This document shows, one piece after another, positions 35,398-45,157 of a DNA stretch of 64,000 nt. This DNA is from Bradyrhizobium diversitatis (lineage in GTDB: Bacteria; Pseudomonadota; Alphaproteobacteria; Rhizobiales; Xanthobacteraceae), in the NCBI RefSeq assembly GCF_016031635.1, contig NZ_JACEGD010000003.1:186001-250000 (forward strand), read 5' to 3'. Position 1 is the stretch's first letter; each line of letters opens with the position of its first letter. The notes under the pieces are model-generated. The model saw only the letters and a list, made by a program, of their open reading frames with translations, made no database searches and was not told the DNA's origin. The translations under genes were made by a program, and so were the position numbers.

Positions 35398-37560
35398 TCA
35401 GCGCGGCGGCGCGGTGCCGGGCGGGGGCGGCGGCAGCGAGGCCTGGCCGCCGTTGAGCAGCGGCGTGATGCGGCGGACGGTGACGCGCCGGTTGATCACG
35501 CTCGGTCCTTGCGTCTGCTCCTTCAAGTACTGCTCGCCGTAGCCTTGCGACGTCAGGTTCTCCGCCGGGACACCGAACTGCTGCGTCAGCAATTCGGCCG
35601 CGGACTGCGCACGGCGGTCCGACAACGACAGATTGTCGACCTCGTTGCCCACCGCGTCGGTGTGCCCCTCGATCAGGAACACCTCGCGCGGGTTGCGCTG
35701 GATCGCACGGTTGAGGCCGTCGGCGATCGCTTGCAACCGGGCCGCCTGGTCCGGTGGGATGGTCCACGATCCCGTCTCGAAGTTGATCGTGTTGACGTCG
35801 ATGCTCGGCATCTGCATGCGAACATTGGGGCTGTAGCGGATCTCGTCGAGCGAGTAACGCCGATCGATCCGTTGCACCGGCGGTGCCTCCATGGTCTCGT
35901 AGATCAAGTCCGGCGACGCCTCCTGGGCATCGACGATGTAGCGATCGTAGGGCATGTTGACCACCGGCGGCGGCACGTCGACATAGAAGCCGCCGACCGA
36001 CCGCGGATCGCGGTAGGTGTTGTCGATGATGATGACCTCGCGCCCGGCGGGGTCCCTGCGGATGCGCCGCATCAGCCGGCCGTCGGTGCCGACCACGGTG
36101 ATGATCTCGCTGCCGTCGGGACGGATCACGACGGTGCGGGTTTCGCCGCCGACGGTGTCGGTGCGGATGTCACGGGCCCCGTAGCGGAAGCGATAGAGAT
36201 CGTTGCCGCGGACATAGGCCTGCCCGCCTGGATCGCGGACGATGATGCGGTCCGGCTCGGTGTAGACGGTGCGGCCGCCTTCGATGGTCTCGCGGCGCTG
36301 GCTATGGAGATCGGCGATGGTGGCACCGATCACGGCGCCGGCCACGACGCCCGCACCGATCGCGAGCGGCGTGAGGTCACGCTGCGGTGGACGCGGCGGT
36401 GGCGGCAGCGGTGCAGCAACCGTGGGAGCGGCCCGGAACGCGGGCGTCACCGTGGGCGGGGCGTATTGCGCCCTGTTCGGCGGCGGTGCGGCGGCCGGCG
36501 TGCCGGGAACGACCGTCGGCGCCGCAGCGCCGGCCGGAGGCGCCGGCGGCCGGGCCGGGGCACCAGCCTGCGGGGGCACAGGCGGAGCTCCGGTCGCGGG
36601 CGCTCCCGCAGGCGGCGTGCCCCCCTGACGGCCGGGCGTCGGCGTAGCGGTCGGAGCCGGCGTCGCGCCAGGTGTTGGTGTGGTCGTCGGTGTGGTCGTT
36701 GGAGCGGGCGTGGCACCCGGAGCTGGAGATGGCGTTCCTGCAGCCGGAGGCGCGCCGGGGCGTTCCGGCGGCGGTGTACCCGGGCGACCAGCCGGCGGCG
36801 CGCCAGGCGTGCTGCCCGGAGCGGGCGTTGCCGTTGGAGCAGGCGTGGCTGTCGGAGCAGGTGTGGCGGTCGGAGCAGGTGCTCCCGGTCGTGCTGCCGG
36901 TGCGGCGGGCGCAGGAGTCGGCGTCGCGGTGGGCGCTGGCGCCGGCCGGCCCTGAGGAGCTGCTGCGGGCGGCGGGGCCGGTGGCGTCGGAGCCGGGCGG
37001 GCACCGGACGGCGTGTGCGGCTGTGCGGCGGGAGGCGGCGTCGGCGTGCGTGGCTGCGGAGCCGCCGCGGGAGGCGGTGCTGGCGGCGTGGGAGCCGGGC
37101 GCGCCGCAGGCGGCGTCGGAGGAGGCGGTGTCGGGGCGTGCTGCTGCGGCGCCGCAGCTGGCGGCGGCGAAGGCTGCTTCTGGGCGGGCGGCGGCGGAGG
37201 CGGCGACGGTTGTTTCGGAGCGGCCGGCGGCGGCGGAGGCGCCGGACGGGCCGCAGGTGGAGGCGGAGGCGGTGGCGGCGCTGCCGGACGCGGCGGTGCG
37301 GCTGCCGGCGGGGGCGCGGCGGGCGGATGGGGCGGTGCAGCCGCGGGCGGTGGTGCCGCCGGGCGCGCGGGTGCTGCAGGGGGAGCCGCTGCCGGCGGTC
37401 CCTTCGGCGGCTGCTTCGGTTTTCCGTCAGGGCCCGTCTCTTGAGGCTGGGCCTGCGCGACCACGAGCGGCGAAGCGTCCTGCGCATGCGATGCGGTGTT
37501 TGCCAATTGCATCGCGGTCAGAGCCGTCGTCGCAAGCAGCACGAAACGAAGGTTGGTCAT
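35398..37560 (-). CDS. OmpA family protein with a very long proline/alanine-rich region
   Basis: 720 aa. Signal peptide (MTNLRFVLLATTALTAM, cleavage near SHAQ), then about 330 residues of Pro/Ala/Thr low complexity with tandem PTATPAP-like units. A hydrophobic glycine-rich stretch (GAGVVAGAVIGATIADL) and a roughly 120-residue unknown domain follow. Residues about 600-715 form the OmpA C-terminal peptidoglycan-binding domain (INFETGSWTIPP, EGHTDAVGN, LSLSDRRAQSAAELL). It probably tethers the outer membrane to peptidoglycan through an extended spacer. GC is extreme in the repeat region. Confidence 0.85.
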   Translation of the reverse strand: MTNLRFVLLATTALTAMQLANTASHAQDASPLVVAQAQPQETGPDGKPKQPPKGPPAAAPPAAPARPAAPPPAAAPPHPPAAPPPAAAPPRPAAPPPPPPPPAARPAPPPPPAAPKQPSPPPPPPAQKQPSPPPAAAPQQHAPTPPPPTPPAARPAPTPPAPPPAAAPQPRTPTPPPAAQPHTPSGARPAPTPPAPPPAAAPQGRPAPAPTATPTPAPAAPAARPGAPAPTATPAPTATPAPTATPAPGSTPGAPPAGRPGTPPPERPGAPPAAGTPSPAPGATPAPTTTPTTTPTPGATPAPTATPTPGRQGGTPPAGAPATGAPPVPPQAGAPARPPAPPAGAAAPTVVPGTPAAAPPPNRAQYAPPTVTPAFRAAPTVAAPLPPPPRPPQRDLTPLAIGAGVVAGAVIGATIADLHSQRRETIEGGRTVYTEPDRIIVRDPGGQAYVRGNDLYRFRYGARDIRTDTVGGETRTVVIRPDGSEIITVVGTDGRLMRRIRRDPAGREVIIIDNTYRDPRSVGGFYVDVPPPVVNMPYDRYIVDAQEASPDLIYETMEAPPVQRIDRRYSLDEIRYSPNVRMQMPSIDVNTINFETGSWTIPPDQAARLQAIADGLNRAIQRNPREVFLIEGHTDAVGNEVDNLSLSDRRAQSAAELLTQQFGVPAENLTSQGYGEQYLKEQTQGPSVINRRVTVRRITPLLNGGQASLPPPPPGTAPPR

Positions 37561-37748
37561 GGTGTTGAACTTCCCCGGAAGGTTCTTTGACGAAGTGTCG
37601 GGATGAACAGCTACGCGTTAGGCCGCATTGTGGCAGGCGATGCAGCCGCAGCCCGATTTATTTCTGCACGCAAATCATCTCACTATGGCGATGTTCATTG
37701 CGCATTCAGATGCTGGCTGCAATCGCCTTACATGTGATTGGAGAGTTT

Positions 37749-37991
37749 TCATGCGTGATGCCGCGGCATTGCATCTGTCGCAGGATTCGGAGTGAGCGGC
37801 CCATTCGGTCCGCGCGATGGAATCTCTTCAGGCACGCGGCCAGGCAGTTCGTCGGGGCGCGGTGATTCGCCTGGCTCGCGGACCGGTGGGGTGATTTCAG
37901 GCTGCGGATTGCCAGGCGGGATTCCGGGCGGCGGCTCAGTTGGCGTGCCTGGCGTCGACGGCGGAATCTCGGGCGGTTCGATCGGCATCAC
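37749..37991 (-). CDS. Small proline-rich protein
   Basis: 80 aa, about 30% proline (PPEIPPSTPGTPTEPPPG, PREPGESPRPDELPG style). The ATG overlaps the stop of the FMN split-barrel gene (ATGA, 37988-37991), so it is probably translated as the second gene of that unit. No signal, membrane segment or known family. A real product is supported by the coupling; function unknown. Confidence 0.55.
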   Translation of the reverse strand: MMPIEPPEIPPSTPGTPTEPPPGIPPGNPQPEITPPVREPGESPRPDELPGRVPEEIPSRGPNGPLTPNPATDAMPRHHA

Positions 37992-38473
37992 ATCGAGACC
38001 TTGCGATTCTCGCCGATGTCAGGACGTGTATTCGTGACGGCCGCGGCCGCCATCTTCACGTAGGAGATCACCGTCCCCGGCGAGTCCCAGAATTCGGCGT
38101 CGTCAGGCGTGACCTTGAGCACGCGGATGTTGGGATCTTCCGCAGAGTCCCACCATGCCTTGGCCGGCGTCGAGAACAGCTCCTTGATCTTGGCACGGTC
38201 GTCGGAGACGACGGCAGTGCCGGTCAGAGAAACATATTTCTGGCTGCCGGCATCCGCGAACGACAGGTTGACGGATGGATGACGCGCGATTTCATCATCC
38301 TTGTGACGCCGTGCATCGGTCAGGAAAAAAATCGTGTTCGCGTCGCGGTCGAGATAGGCGCTCATCGGCCGCGCGCGGAGCTTGTCGCCGTCGCGCGTGA
38401 CCAGCATCGCGAATCCGATCTTCTTCATCAGATCCCAGACGCGATCGACGTCGCCGGCATTGTCGTTGGCCAT
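37988..38473 (-). CDS. Pyridoxamine 5'-phosphate oxidase-like FMN split-barrel protein (general stress protein 26 type)
   Basis: 161 aa from the ATG at 38473, which has AGGAG 7 nt upstream (an ATG at 38491 would add six residues). WDLMKKIGFAMLVTRDGDKLRARPMSAYLDRDANTIFFLTDARRHK is the split-barrel FMN-binding core of this stress-protein family. It likely binds FMN or F420-type cofactors; in bacteria such proteins are linked to stress and pigment redox. It is upstream of and coupled to a small proline-rich protein. Confidence 0.85.
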   Translation of the reverse strand: MANDNAGDVDRVWDLMKKIGFAMLVTRDGDKLRARPMSAYLDRDANTIFFLTDARRHKDDEIARHPSVNLSFADAGSQKYVSLTGTAVVSDDRAKIKELFSTPAKAWWDSAEDPNIRVLKVTPDDAEFWDSPGTVISYVKMAAAAVTNTRPDIGENRKVSM

Positions 38474-38538
38474 GTCATGCTCCTGTTGCAAGGAACGATA
38501 ACGGCCTGCCCGGAACGATGTTCCCCTGGGACTACGTC

Positions 38539-38925
38539 CTATTCCGGCGCGTGGCAGACGGCCTCGATATTGTGGCCATCAGGGTCGAGCACGAACGCGC
38601 CGTAGTAGTTCGGGTGATAATGCGGGCGGATGCCGGGCGAACCGTTGTCGCGGCCGCCGGCCGCGATTGCGGCCTTGTAGAATGCGTCGACCGTGGCGCG
38701 GTCCTTGGCACGAATGGCGACATGCACCGGCTTGTTCATGGCGCCTTCGCCGCCGATCCAGAAATCGGGCTTGCCCTCGGCGCCGAAGCCCGCGGCGGAA
38801 GCGTGGCCGGTCTGCTCTGCCGTGACCTCCATGATCAGGCTGTAGCCGAGCGGCGCCAGCGCCGTCGTGTAGAATGCCTTCGCGCGTTCATAGTCGGAGA
38901 CCGAGATACCCAGATGGTCGATCAT
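38539..38925 (-). CDS. VOC family (glyoxalase/dioxygenase-fold) protein
   Basis: 128 aa. It opens with MIDHLGISVSDYERAKAFYTTALAPLG, the first beta-alpha-beta module of VOC proteins, and ends with YYGAFVLDPDGHNIEAVCH, carrying a metal-ligand-like Glu. Members range from glyoxalases to antibiotic-binding proteins; the substrate cannot be read. Single-gene unit. Confidence 0.88.
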   Translation of the reverse strand: MIDHLGISVSDYERAKAFYTTALAPLGYSLIMEVTAEQTGHASAAGFGAEGKPDFWIGGEGAMNKPVHVAIRAKDRATVDAFYKAAIAAGGRDNGSPGIRPHYHPNYYGAFVLDPDGHNIEAVCHAPE

Positions 38926-39127
38926 CGCAACCTCTCTTGTTCGCTCCTGTCAGCGTGACAGCAACGTATTGCTTCGGTTCCTGCATGTCATCGCGAAACC
39001 GCGCGCATAGCCGGTTTTACCGGCGACTCCAACGCTCGATCGCAGGTGCCGGGGCGCGAAGCGAACCCGAGATCCATGACCATAGGAAGGAGTGTTGCGC
39101 GAGACGCCCACTCCGAGAGAGAGGACC

Positions 39128-41086
39128 TTACGCCGCCTTTTTCGGCGGCGCCTTGCGCTGGCGCAGAAAGCGGCCGAGCAGCTTGCGCTTGCCCTTGCGC
39201 GGAATCAGGTCGATGTCGCTGACAAGCTTGGCGCCGCCCTTGCGCCGCTCCAGCACGATCTTGCGGCTGTGGAAGGCCTCCAGCTCGGCGCGATGCGCGA
39301 CGCTGACGATCGTGGCCTTCGGCAGCGCGTCGGTGATCATCTTCATCATCTTGTCCTGGCCCTTCTCGTCGAGCGCCGAGGTCGCCTCGTCGAGCACGAC
39401 GATGTCGGGGTTGTGCAGCAGCAGCCGCGCGAAGGCGAGGCGCTGCTTCTCGCCGCCGGACAGCGTCTGTTCCCAGGGTCCTTCCTCTTCGATCTTCTCC
39501 TTGAGATGATCGAGTCCGACCTTGTGCAGGGCTTTGCCGATCTCCTCGACGGTCCAGTGATCGGCGGCGCCTGGATAGGCGACCGCCCGCCGCAAGGAGC
39601 CGGAGGGCACGTAAGGCCGCTGCGGCAGCATGAACAGCCGCCGATCGGCATGGAAGTTGACGGCGCCGCCGCCCCAGGGCCATAGGCCTGCGATGGCGCG
39701 CACCAGCGTGCTCTTGCCGGTGCCGGATTCGCCGGCGACCAGCAGCCGTTCGCCGGGCTCGATCACGACCTCGGTCTCGCCGACCACGGCGGTGCCGTCG
39801 TCGAGCGTGACGGAGAGATCCTTCAGCTCCAGCATGGCGTCGTTGCGCGTCTCGCCGCGCTTGATGCGACCAAGGCCGGCGCCCTGCTCGGCGCGTTCGA
39901 GGCCGTCGAGCGACATCATCAGCGAGGCGATGCGGCGCGCGCAGGCATTCCAGTCGGCCAGCCGGGGATAATTGTCGACCAGCCAGCCGAACGCGCTCTG
40001 CACGATGGTGAAGGCGGAGGCCGCCTGCATCACCTGTCCGAGCGTCATGCTGCCGTCGAGGAATTTTGGCGCGCAGAGCAGCAGCGGCACCACCGGCGCA
40101 ACGAGGCTCGATCCCTGCGACACCAGCGTGGTGCGCATGTGCTGGCCGGCGAGTCGCGCCCATTGCCGCAGCACGCGGGTCAAATTGCGGTCGATGCCGT
40201 CGCGCTCTTCCTGTTCCCCGCCGAGCAGCGCAATGCTCTCGCCGTTCTCGCGCACGCGCGTCAGCGTGTAGCGGAAGTCGGCTTCAGCCTGGTTCTTGTC
40301 CTCGGAGACCTGGACGAAGCGCCGGCCGATCACCACGATCGAGCTGGACGCAATCGCGGCGTAGAGGATCGCGGCGATCACCAGGAAGCCGGGGATCGTG
40401 ACGGCCGAGCCGCCAAGCGTGACGGTGAGCGCGCCGCCGATGGTCCAGAGCACGACGATGAAGGTTACGGCCGACAGCAGCGCGGACGTCACGCCGGCGA
40501 GGAAATCGACTGGGGAGTCGGTCGCAATCCGCAGATCCTCGGCGATCCGGTATTCGGGATTCTCGTGATCGCCGCCGACCAGGTTGAGCTGGTAGTAGCG
40601 CCCGTTCGCGAGCCAGCGAGTGAGGACGCTCGCCGTGAGCCAGGCCCGCCAACGCCGCTGGATTCCCATGCGCGCGAACACCTGCGCCACTGCCAGCGCG
40701 ATGCTGCCGATCGCGAGCGGGAAGAACACCACCGTGAGATGGAAGACACTCGCCGCGTCGCGCTTCTCGATGGCGTCGAAGATCGCGCGATTCCAGACAT
40801 TGATGCCGTATTGGAAGCCGACCGTCAGCACGATCAGCAGGCCGAGACCGATCGAGAACGGCCAGGCGAGGCGGTTGCCGTTGCGGCCCCAGAAGCCGCG
40901 AGCGCTGATCCAGAACCGCGTCAGCAGATAATCCTTGCGGGCCTGCTCGGCTTCCTCGGCTGAGAGCTCGGGGTCGGGTTCGAGCAGCTCGGGCGGGGGC
41001 GGTGCTACGTCATCGCCGGTCTCGCCTTTGATCTCCACAATGGGCGGCTTGCTGCCCTCCTCGTGCGTTGTGGCCGGCTTGTGCAT
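39128..41086 (-). CDS. ABC transporter, fused permease-ATPase of the SbmA/BacA-like (YddA) type
   Basis: 652 aa from the ATG at 41086. The N-terminal part is a BacA/SbmA-like membrane domain with helices near residues 65-90, 105-130, 205-235 and 240-265 (FQYGINVWNRAIFDAIEKRD; GDHENPEYRIAEDLRIATDS). The C-terminal ATPase has Walker A GESGTGKST, signature LSGGEKQRLAFARLLLHN and Walker B DIVVLDEATSALDE. It is related to the E. coli YddA and Bradyrhizobium BclA peptide transporters; BclA is needed for tolerance of plant NCR peptides. Whether this is BclA itself or a paralogue cannot be decided. Confidence 0.85.
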   Translation of the reverse strand: MHKPATTHEEGSKPPIVEIKGETGDDVAPPPPELLEPDPELSAEEAEQARKDYLLTRFWISARGFWGRNGNRLAWPFSIGLGLLIVLTVGFQYGINVWNRAIFDAIEKRDAASVFHLTVVFFPLAIGSIALAVAQVFARMGIQRRWRAWLTASVLTRWLANGRYYQLNLVGGDHENPEYRIAEDLRIATDSPVDFLAGVTSALLSAVTFIVVLWTIGGALTVTLGGSAVTIPGFLVIAAILYAAIASSSIVVIGRRFVQVSEDKNQAEADFRYTLTRVRENGESIALLGGEQEERDGIDRNLTRVLRQWARLAGQHMRTTLVSQGSSLVAPVVPLLLCAPKFLDGSMTLGQVMQAASAFTIVQSAFGWLVDNYPRLADWNACARRIASLMMSLDGLERAEQGAGLGRIKRGETRNDAMLELKDLSVTLDDGTAVVGETEVVIEPGERLLVAGESGTGKSTLVRAIAGLWPWGGGAVNFHADRRLFMLPQRPYVPSGSLRRAVAYPGAADHWTVEEIGKALHKVGLDHLKEKIEEEGPWEQTLSGGEKQRLAFARLLLHNPDIVVLDEATSALDEKGQDKMMKMITDALPKATIVSVAHRAELEAFHSRKIVLERRKGGAKLVSDIDLIPRKGKRKLLGRFLRQRKAPPKKAA

Positions 41087-41140
41087 GAGCGGACAACGCA
41101 CAAGGAAATCAAACGGTTCCCTTCGGTTCCGGTCGCCGGG

Positions 41141-43294
41141 TCACTCGGCGGCGCCGTCGCTGACGTGCCGCAGCCGCGCGGCCCGGTGCAGAACGCGCGA
41201 TAATTCCTCGATCGAATAGGGCTTTTGCACGAGATCGCAGCCGGCCGCGCCCTCCTGTGACAGGGCCTGGCTGTAGCCGGTGGTCAACACGACCGGCACG
41301 GCGATGCCGCGCTCGCGGATCGCCCGTACCAAATCGAGCCCGGTCATCCCGGGCATCACCACGTCCGAGAGCACGACGTCGAAGCGATCCGCGTCCACTG
41401 CGAGCTCGGCAAGCGCATCGGCGGCATTGTCGATCAGCGTGATGCAGTAGCCGAGCTCGGTGAGGCCATCGGCGGCGAAATTGGCAAGCTCGATATTGTC
41501 CTCGACCACCAGCACCGACATGCCGGTACCGGCCATTGCCGGCGCAGTGTTGGGCGCCTGGCGCTGCGGCAGCAGCTCCGGCGGCACGCGCGGCAGGTAG
41601 AGCGAGAAGGTGCTGCCGTGTCCTACCTCGCTCGTGACAGTCACTTCGCCGCCGGACTGCCGGGCGAAGCCGAACACCTGGGACAGGCCGAGACCGGTGC
41701 CGTGGCCGATCTGCTTGGTGGTGAAGAACGGCTCGAAGATGCGCCCGAGCCGTGCGGCGGGAATGCCGACACCGGTGTCGCTGACGTTGACGCGGACGAA
41801 GCCATGGTTTGCCAAGGTCTGGCTCGCCGAAAGCTTCGCCAGCGTGTCCGGAACCGTCGTTGCGGCCTCGACGCTGAAAACGATCGTGCCTTTGCCCCGC
41901 ATGGCATCGCGCGCGTTGGTGGCCATGTTGATCAGCGCGGTCTCGAACTGGCTGGCATCGGCATCGACGAGGTACGGTTCCGCCGGTAGCTGCATGACGA
42001 TCTCGATCGCGGGACCCAGCAGCGTGGCGAGCATGTCGTGCAGCGATTGCAGCCGCGCACCGACGTCGAACACCTCCGGCTTCAGGGTCTGGCGCCGCGC
42101 AAAGGCGAGCAGCTGCGAGGTCAGCTTGGCCGCGCGCGCGACCGAATCCGCAATGGCCGTGATGTAGCGCTGTCGGCGCTCCTCCGTCAGCTGCGGCCGG
42201 TTCAAGAGGTCGACCGAAGCGCGGATCACCGTCAGGAGATTGTTGAAGTCGTGCGCGACGCCGCCGGTGAGCTGGCCGAGCGCCTCGAGGCGCTGGCTGT
42301 GCCTGAGCGCCTCCTCGGCCTCGCGCCGCTTTGCAGCTTCCGCCTGAAGGTGCCGCGTTCGCCGCAACGCGAGCGCCAGCAACAGAAACAGCAGCGCGGT
42401 CGCGGGAACGCCGAACACCAGATGCTGGCCCATGGTGGCGAACCAGCGCGCGCGGATCGCCGAGGTCTCGAGCCCGGCACTGACATAGATCGGATATTCG
42501 GCGACACGCCGGTAGGCGATGCGCCGCTCGATGCCGTCCGAGGGCCAGCCGATGGTGATGAGGCCGTGCTCGGGTTGAGCCGAGATCTTCTGGCCCAGCG
42601 GTCCGGCCGGATCGAGCCGAAGCTCGCGGTCAAGCCGGGGGAAATGCGTGAGCATCGCGCCGTCGGTGCGGCCCATCGCGAAGAAGCTGCCGGGATCCGA
42701 TCCAATTCTGGCGTAGAAACTTTCGAAATATTCCGGCAGGACCGAGGCCTGGATCACGCCGATGAAACTGCCGTCGTCGGAGTCGCGGCGGCGGCTGACC
42801 CCGAAGAAGCGCGCGCCCTGATAGGGTGGCCGTGGCGTCAGGGCCGTGCCGATGAAAGTGCCGATGCCATGGTCGATGTGGGCGTAGAAGTAATCGCGAT
42901 CGGCAAAGCTGAGGTCCGGCGGCGGCGAGACGAGGCTGTTGACCAGCGCTTTTCCGTTGGCATCGAAGATCCAGGCCGATTTCAGCTGCGGCAGCGCATC
43001 GGTCAGTCGCTTGAGGCGCCGATGCAGTGCGGGTTCCCGCGCGCGGATGATGTCGTCCGGCAAGCCGCGCACGACCTCGTTGAGCTCGGCGAGGCTGCGG
43101 TCGATGGTCTCGAACACCTTGAGCGCGTGCTCATGAGCGACATCGACCGTCCGCTCGATCTCCCGGTCGGCCATATCTCTGGTGGACGTGTAGGAGATCC
43201 TGGCGGCAACGGCGAAGAGCGCAATCGGCAGCGCCAGGGATGCCGCCATCATCCACTGCAACAGCCTCAGCGAGTTGCGTTGCGCCCTCTGCAC
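41141..43294 (-). CDS. Hybrid sensor histidine kinase with Cache-like sensor and C-terminal receiver
   Basis: 717 aa from a GTG at 43294 (GGAG 6 nt upstream); an ATG at 43423 would add 43 unrelated residues. First helix near residues 10-30, an extracytoplasmic Cache-like region (RTVDVAHEHALKVFETIDRS, FADRDYFYAHIDHGIGTFIG), and a second helix (GVPATALLFLLLALAL). HisKA (QLTGGVAHDFNNLL with the phospho-His), HATPase (NMATNARDAM, GVGIPAARLGRIFEPFFTTK, GTGLGLSQVFG) and a REC domain (VLSDVVMPGMTGLDL) complete it. The ligand is unknown and no partner response regulator is adjacent. Confidence 0.9.
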   Translation of the reverse strand: MQRAQRNSLRLLQWMMAASLALPIALFAVAARISYTSTRDMADREIERTVDVAHEHALKVFETIDRSLAELNEVVRGLPDDIIRAREPALHRRLKRLTDALPQLKSAWIFDANGKALVNSLVSPPPDLSFADRDYFYAHIDHGIGTFIGTALTPRPPYQGARFFGVSRRRDSDDGSFIGVIQASVLPEYFESFYARIGSDPGSFFAMGRTDGAMLTHFPRLDRELRLDPAGPLGQKISAQPEHGLITIGWPSDGIERRIAYRRVAEYPIYVSAGLETSAIRARWFATMGQHLVFGVPATALLFLLLALALRRTRHLQAEAAKRREAEEALRHSQRLEALGQLTGGVAHDFNNLLTVIRASVDLLNRPQLTEERRQRYITAIADSVARAAKLTSQLLAFARRQTLKPEVFDVGARLQSLHDMLATLLGPAIEIVMQLPAEPYLVDADASQFETALINMATNARDAMRGKGTIVFSVEAATTVPDTLAKLSASQTLANHGFVRVNVSDTGVGIPAARLGRIFEPFFTTKQIGHGTGLGLSQVFGFARQSGGEVTVTSEVGHGSTFSLYLPRVPPELLPQRQAPNTAPAMAGTGMSVLVVEDNIELANFAADGLTELGYCITLIDNAADALAELAVDADRFDVVLSDVVMPGMTGLDLVRAIRERGIAVPVVLTTGYSQALSQEGAAGCDLVQKPYSIEELSRVLHRAARLRHVSDGAAE

Positions 43295-43543
43295 AGTCGC
43301 TCCGGTCCCTGATCGTAAGCTTAACTGAATTTCGCGCCGGGAAGGAAGTCGGTTGCGATCGTAACCATTGGTTGCAATTTTATGGATTCGCCCGCCGTGC
43401 GGGTCAAGAACGATTCTACTCAAATGGGGGCAGGTCTTGGAATGTCACGCATGATCGGCCAAGGGGCGGCAAGTTCGTGGCATGCAGAGCAACGGAGCGG
43501 AGGCCGGCGCATCCGCTCTCCAACGCGCTACCGGAGGGCGGCG

Positions 43544-45157
43544 TCAGATATCGTGCTCGTCGCGCAGCGCGCGGGCCGCCTTCTCCCCGATGATGACGCA
43601 CGGCGCCATCGTGTTCCCGGTGGTGATCCGCGGCATCACCGAGCCGTCGGCGATGCGAAGCCGGTCGATGCCGTAGACCTTGAGCTTGCCATCGACCACG
43701 GACATCGCATCACGTCCCATCTTCGCCGAGCACGTCTGATGCCAGTAGGTCACCGCGGAGTCGCGCACGAAGCGTTCCATCTCGGCGCCACCGAGAGGTC
43801 CGGGCATCGACTCGCGCGCCACCAGCGGCTCGAAGGCGCTTGTATTGCCGAGCGCACGGCAAACATCGACGCAGGCGATCGCCGTCTTCACATCGTCAGG
43901 ATGCGACAGCATGTTGGCTTCGATCCGCGGCGTCGCAAGCGGCTCGGCGTTTCGGAGCCTCACCCTGCCTCGGCTCTTCGGCAAGGCAAGGCCGGCGAAC
44001 ATCGTCCAGCCATGGGCAGGCGCGCGGCCGGCCGTCTCGGGGCTCGGCACGGGAAACTCGACCTGGCAGAACAGCAGGTCGGGAGTCCTGAGTGCAGAAT
44101 CGGATTTCCAATAGAGCGTCGCCCCGTTGCCGGTGTTGCGCGGCGCGATCGGCTCGCGATATTCCCAGATGCATCCGAACGATACGTGATCCTGCAGGTT
44201 CTGCCCGACACCGGGCAGGTGCTGGACCACGGGTATACCAAGCATTCGAAGCTCGTTCTCATCGCCGATGCCGGAGCGCATCAGCACGGACGGTGTCTGG
44301 ATTGCACCGAGTGCGAGCACGACCTCCCTGGACGCGTTGATCCGCAATGTCTTGCCGTCACGCACCGCCTCGATGCCGACGGCCCTCCCGCGTTCGAGCA
44401 GGACGCGGGAGACCTGCGTGCCGGTCAGCAGGGTGAGATTGGGCCGATCGAGATAGGGATAGGTATAGGCGCGGAAGATGGAATGGCGTCTGCCGTTGCG
44501 GACCAGGATATCTGTAACGGCGCAGCCGCCTTCGCCCTCCATCATCTCACCATTGGAGCTCTCGAAAGTCGGAATACCGATTTCCTCTGCTGCATCGAGC
44601 ATGGCCAGGGCGGCGGGACCGGGATTCGGTGACGGCTGCACGAAGACGGGGCCCCCGGTGCCGCGATGGCGTGGATCGGGCTTGCCTTGCCAGTTCTCGA
44701 TCTGCCGGAAGATCTTCGAGACTGCGTCGTAACCCCAGGATTGATCGCCGGTTTCCTCGGCGAAGAAATCCCAATCACTGCGGTGACCCCGCGCCCATAG
44801 CATCACATTGATGCTGGAGCCGCCGCCGAGAACCTTGCCCATCGACATTGGAAGCGCACGGCCGTTCAAATGCGGATTGGGCTCTGCGACAAAGCCCCAA
44901 TCGGTCGCGCTCCCGAGGTTGCCCGGCCAAGCCGCCGGCTCCATGACGGTCGGCACCTCGTCGCTTCCCCCTGCTTCGATCAGCAGAACAGTGACGGAGG
45001 GATTTTCGGCGAGGCGGCGCGCGACGACCGACCCGGAACTGCCAGCGCCGCAAACGACGAAGTCGTAACTGCCGCTGGAATTTTCGTGGAGGCGACGCTG
45101 ATTGGCAGCAACGCGGTCAGCAAACTCCGGAAGATCGGAAGGCAGAAAGTCACTCAT
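43544..45157 (-). CDS. GMC family oxidoreductase (choline dehydrogenase-like)
   Basis: 537 aa from the ATG at 45157. The N-terminal FAD fold (YDFVVCGAGSSGSVVARRLAE) and the GMC signature LGGGSSINVMLWARGH are intact. The C-terminal HQTCSAKMG and RITTGNTMAPCVIIGE also match GMC enzymes. It oxidises an alcohol such as choline or a sugar alcohol with FAD; the substrate is unclear. The divergent HTH-GAF regulator and the repeated AT-rich sequence between them suggest joint control. Confidence 0.9.
   Translation of the reverse strand: MSDFLPSDLPEFADRVAANQRRLHENSSGSYDFVVCGAGSSGSVVARRLAENPSVTVLLIEAGGSDEVPTVMEPAAWPGNLGSATDWGFVAEPNPHLNGRALPMSMGKVLGGGSSINVMLWARGHRSDWDFFAEETGDQSWGYDAVSKIFRQIENWQGKPDPRHRGTGGPVFVQPSPNPGPAALAMLDAAEEIGIPTFESSNGEMMEGEGGCAVTDILVRNGRRHSIFRAYTYPYLDRPNLTLLTGTQVSRVLLERGRAVGIEAVRDGKTLRINASREVVLALGAIQTPSVLMRSGIGDENELRMLGIPVVQHLPGVGQNLQDHVSFGCIWEYREPIAPRNTGNGATLYWKSDSALRTPDLLFCQVEFPVPSPETAGRAPAHGWTMFAGLALPKSRGRVRLRNAEPLATPRIEANMLSHPDDVKTAIACVDVCRALGNTSAFEPLVARESMPGPLGGAEMERFVRDSAVTYWHQTCSAKMGRDAMSVVDGKLKVYGIDRLRIADGSVMPRITTGNTMAPCVIIGEKAARALRDEHDI

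Noticed and set aside
35335..37590. Long plus-strand frames opposite the OmpA gene (arginine/glycine rich)
   Set aside because: They are mirror images of the GC-rich proline/alanine repeat; the minus frame has a signal peptide and an OmpA domain.
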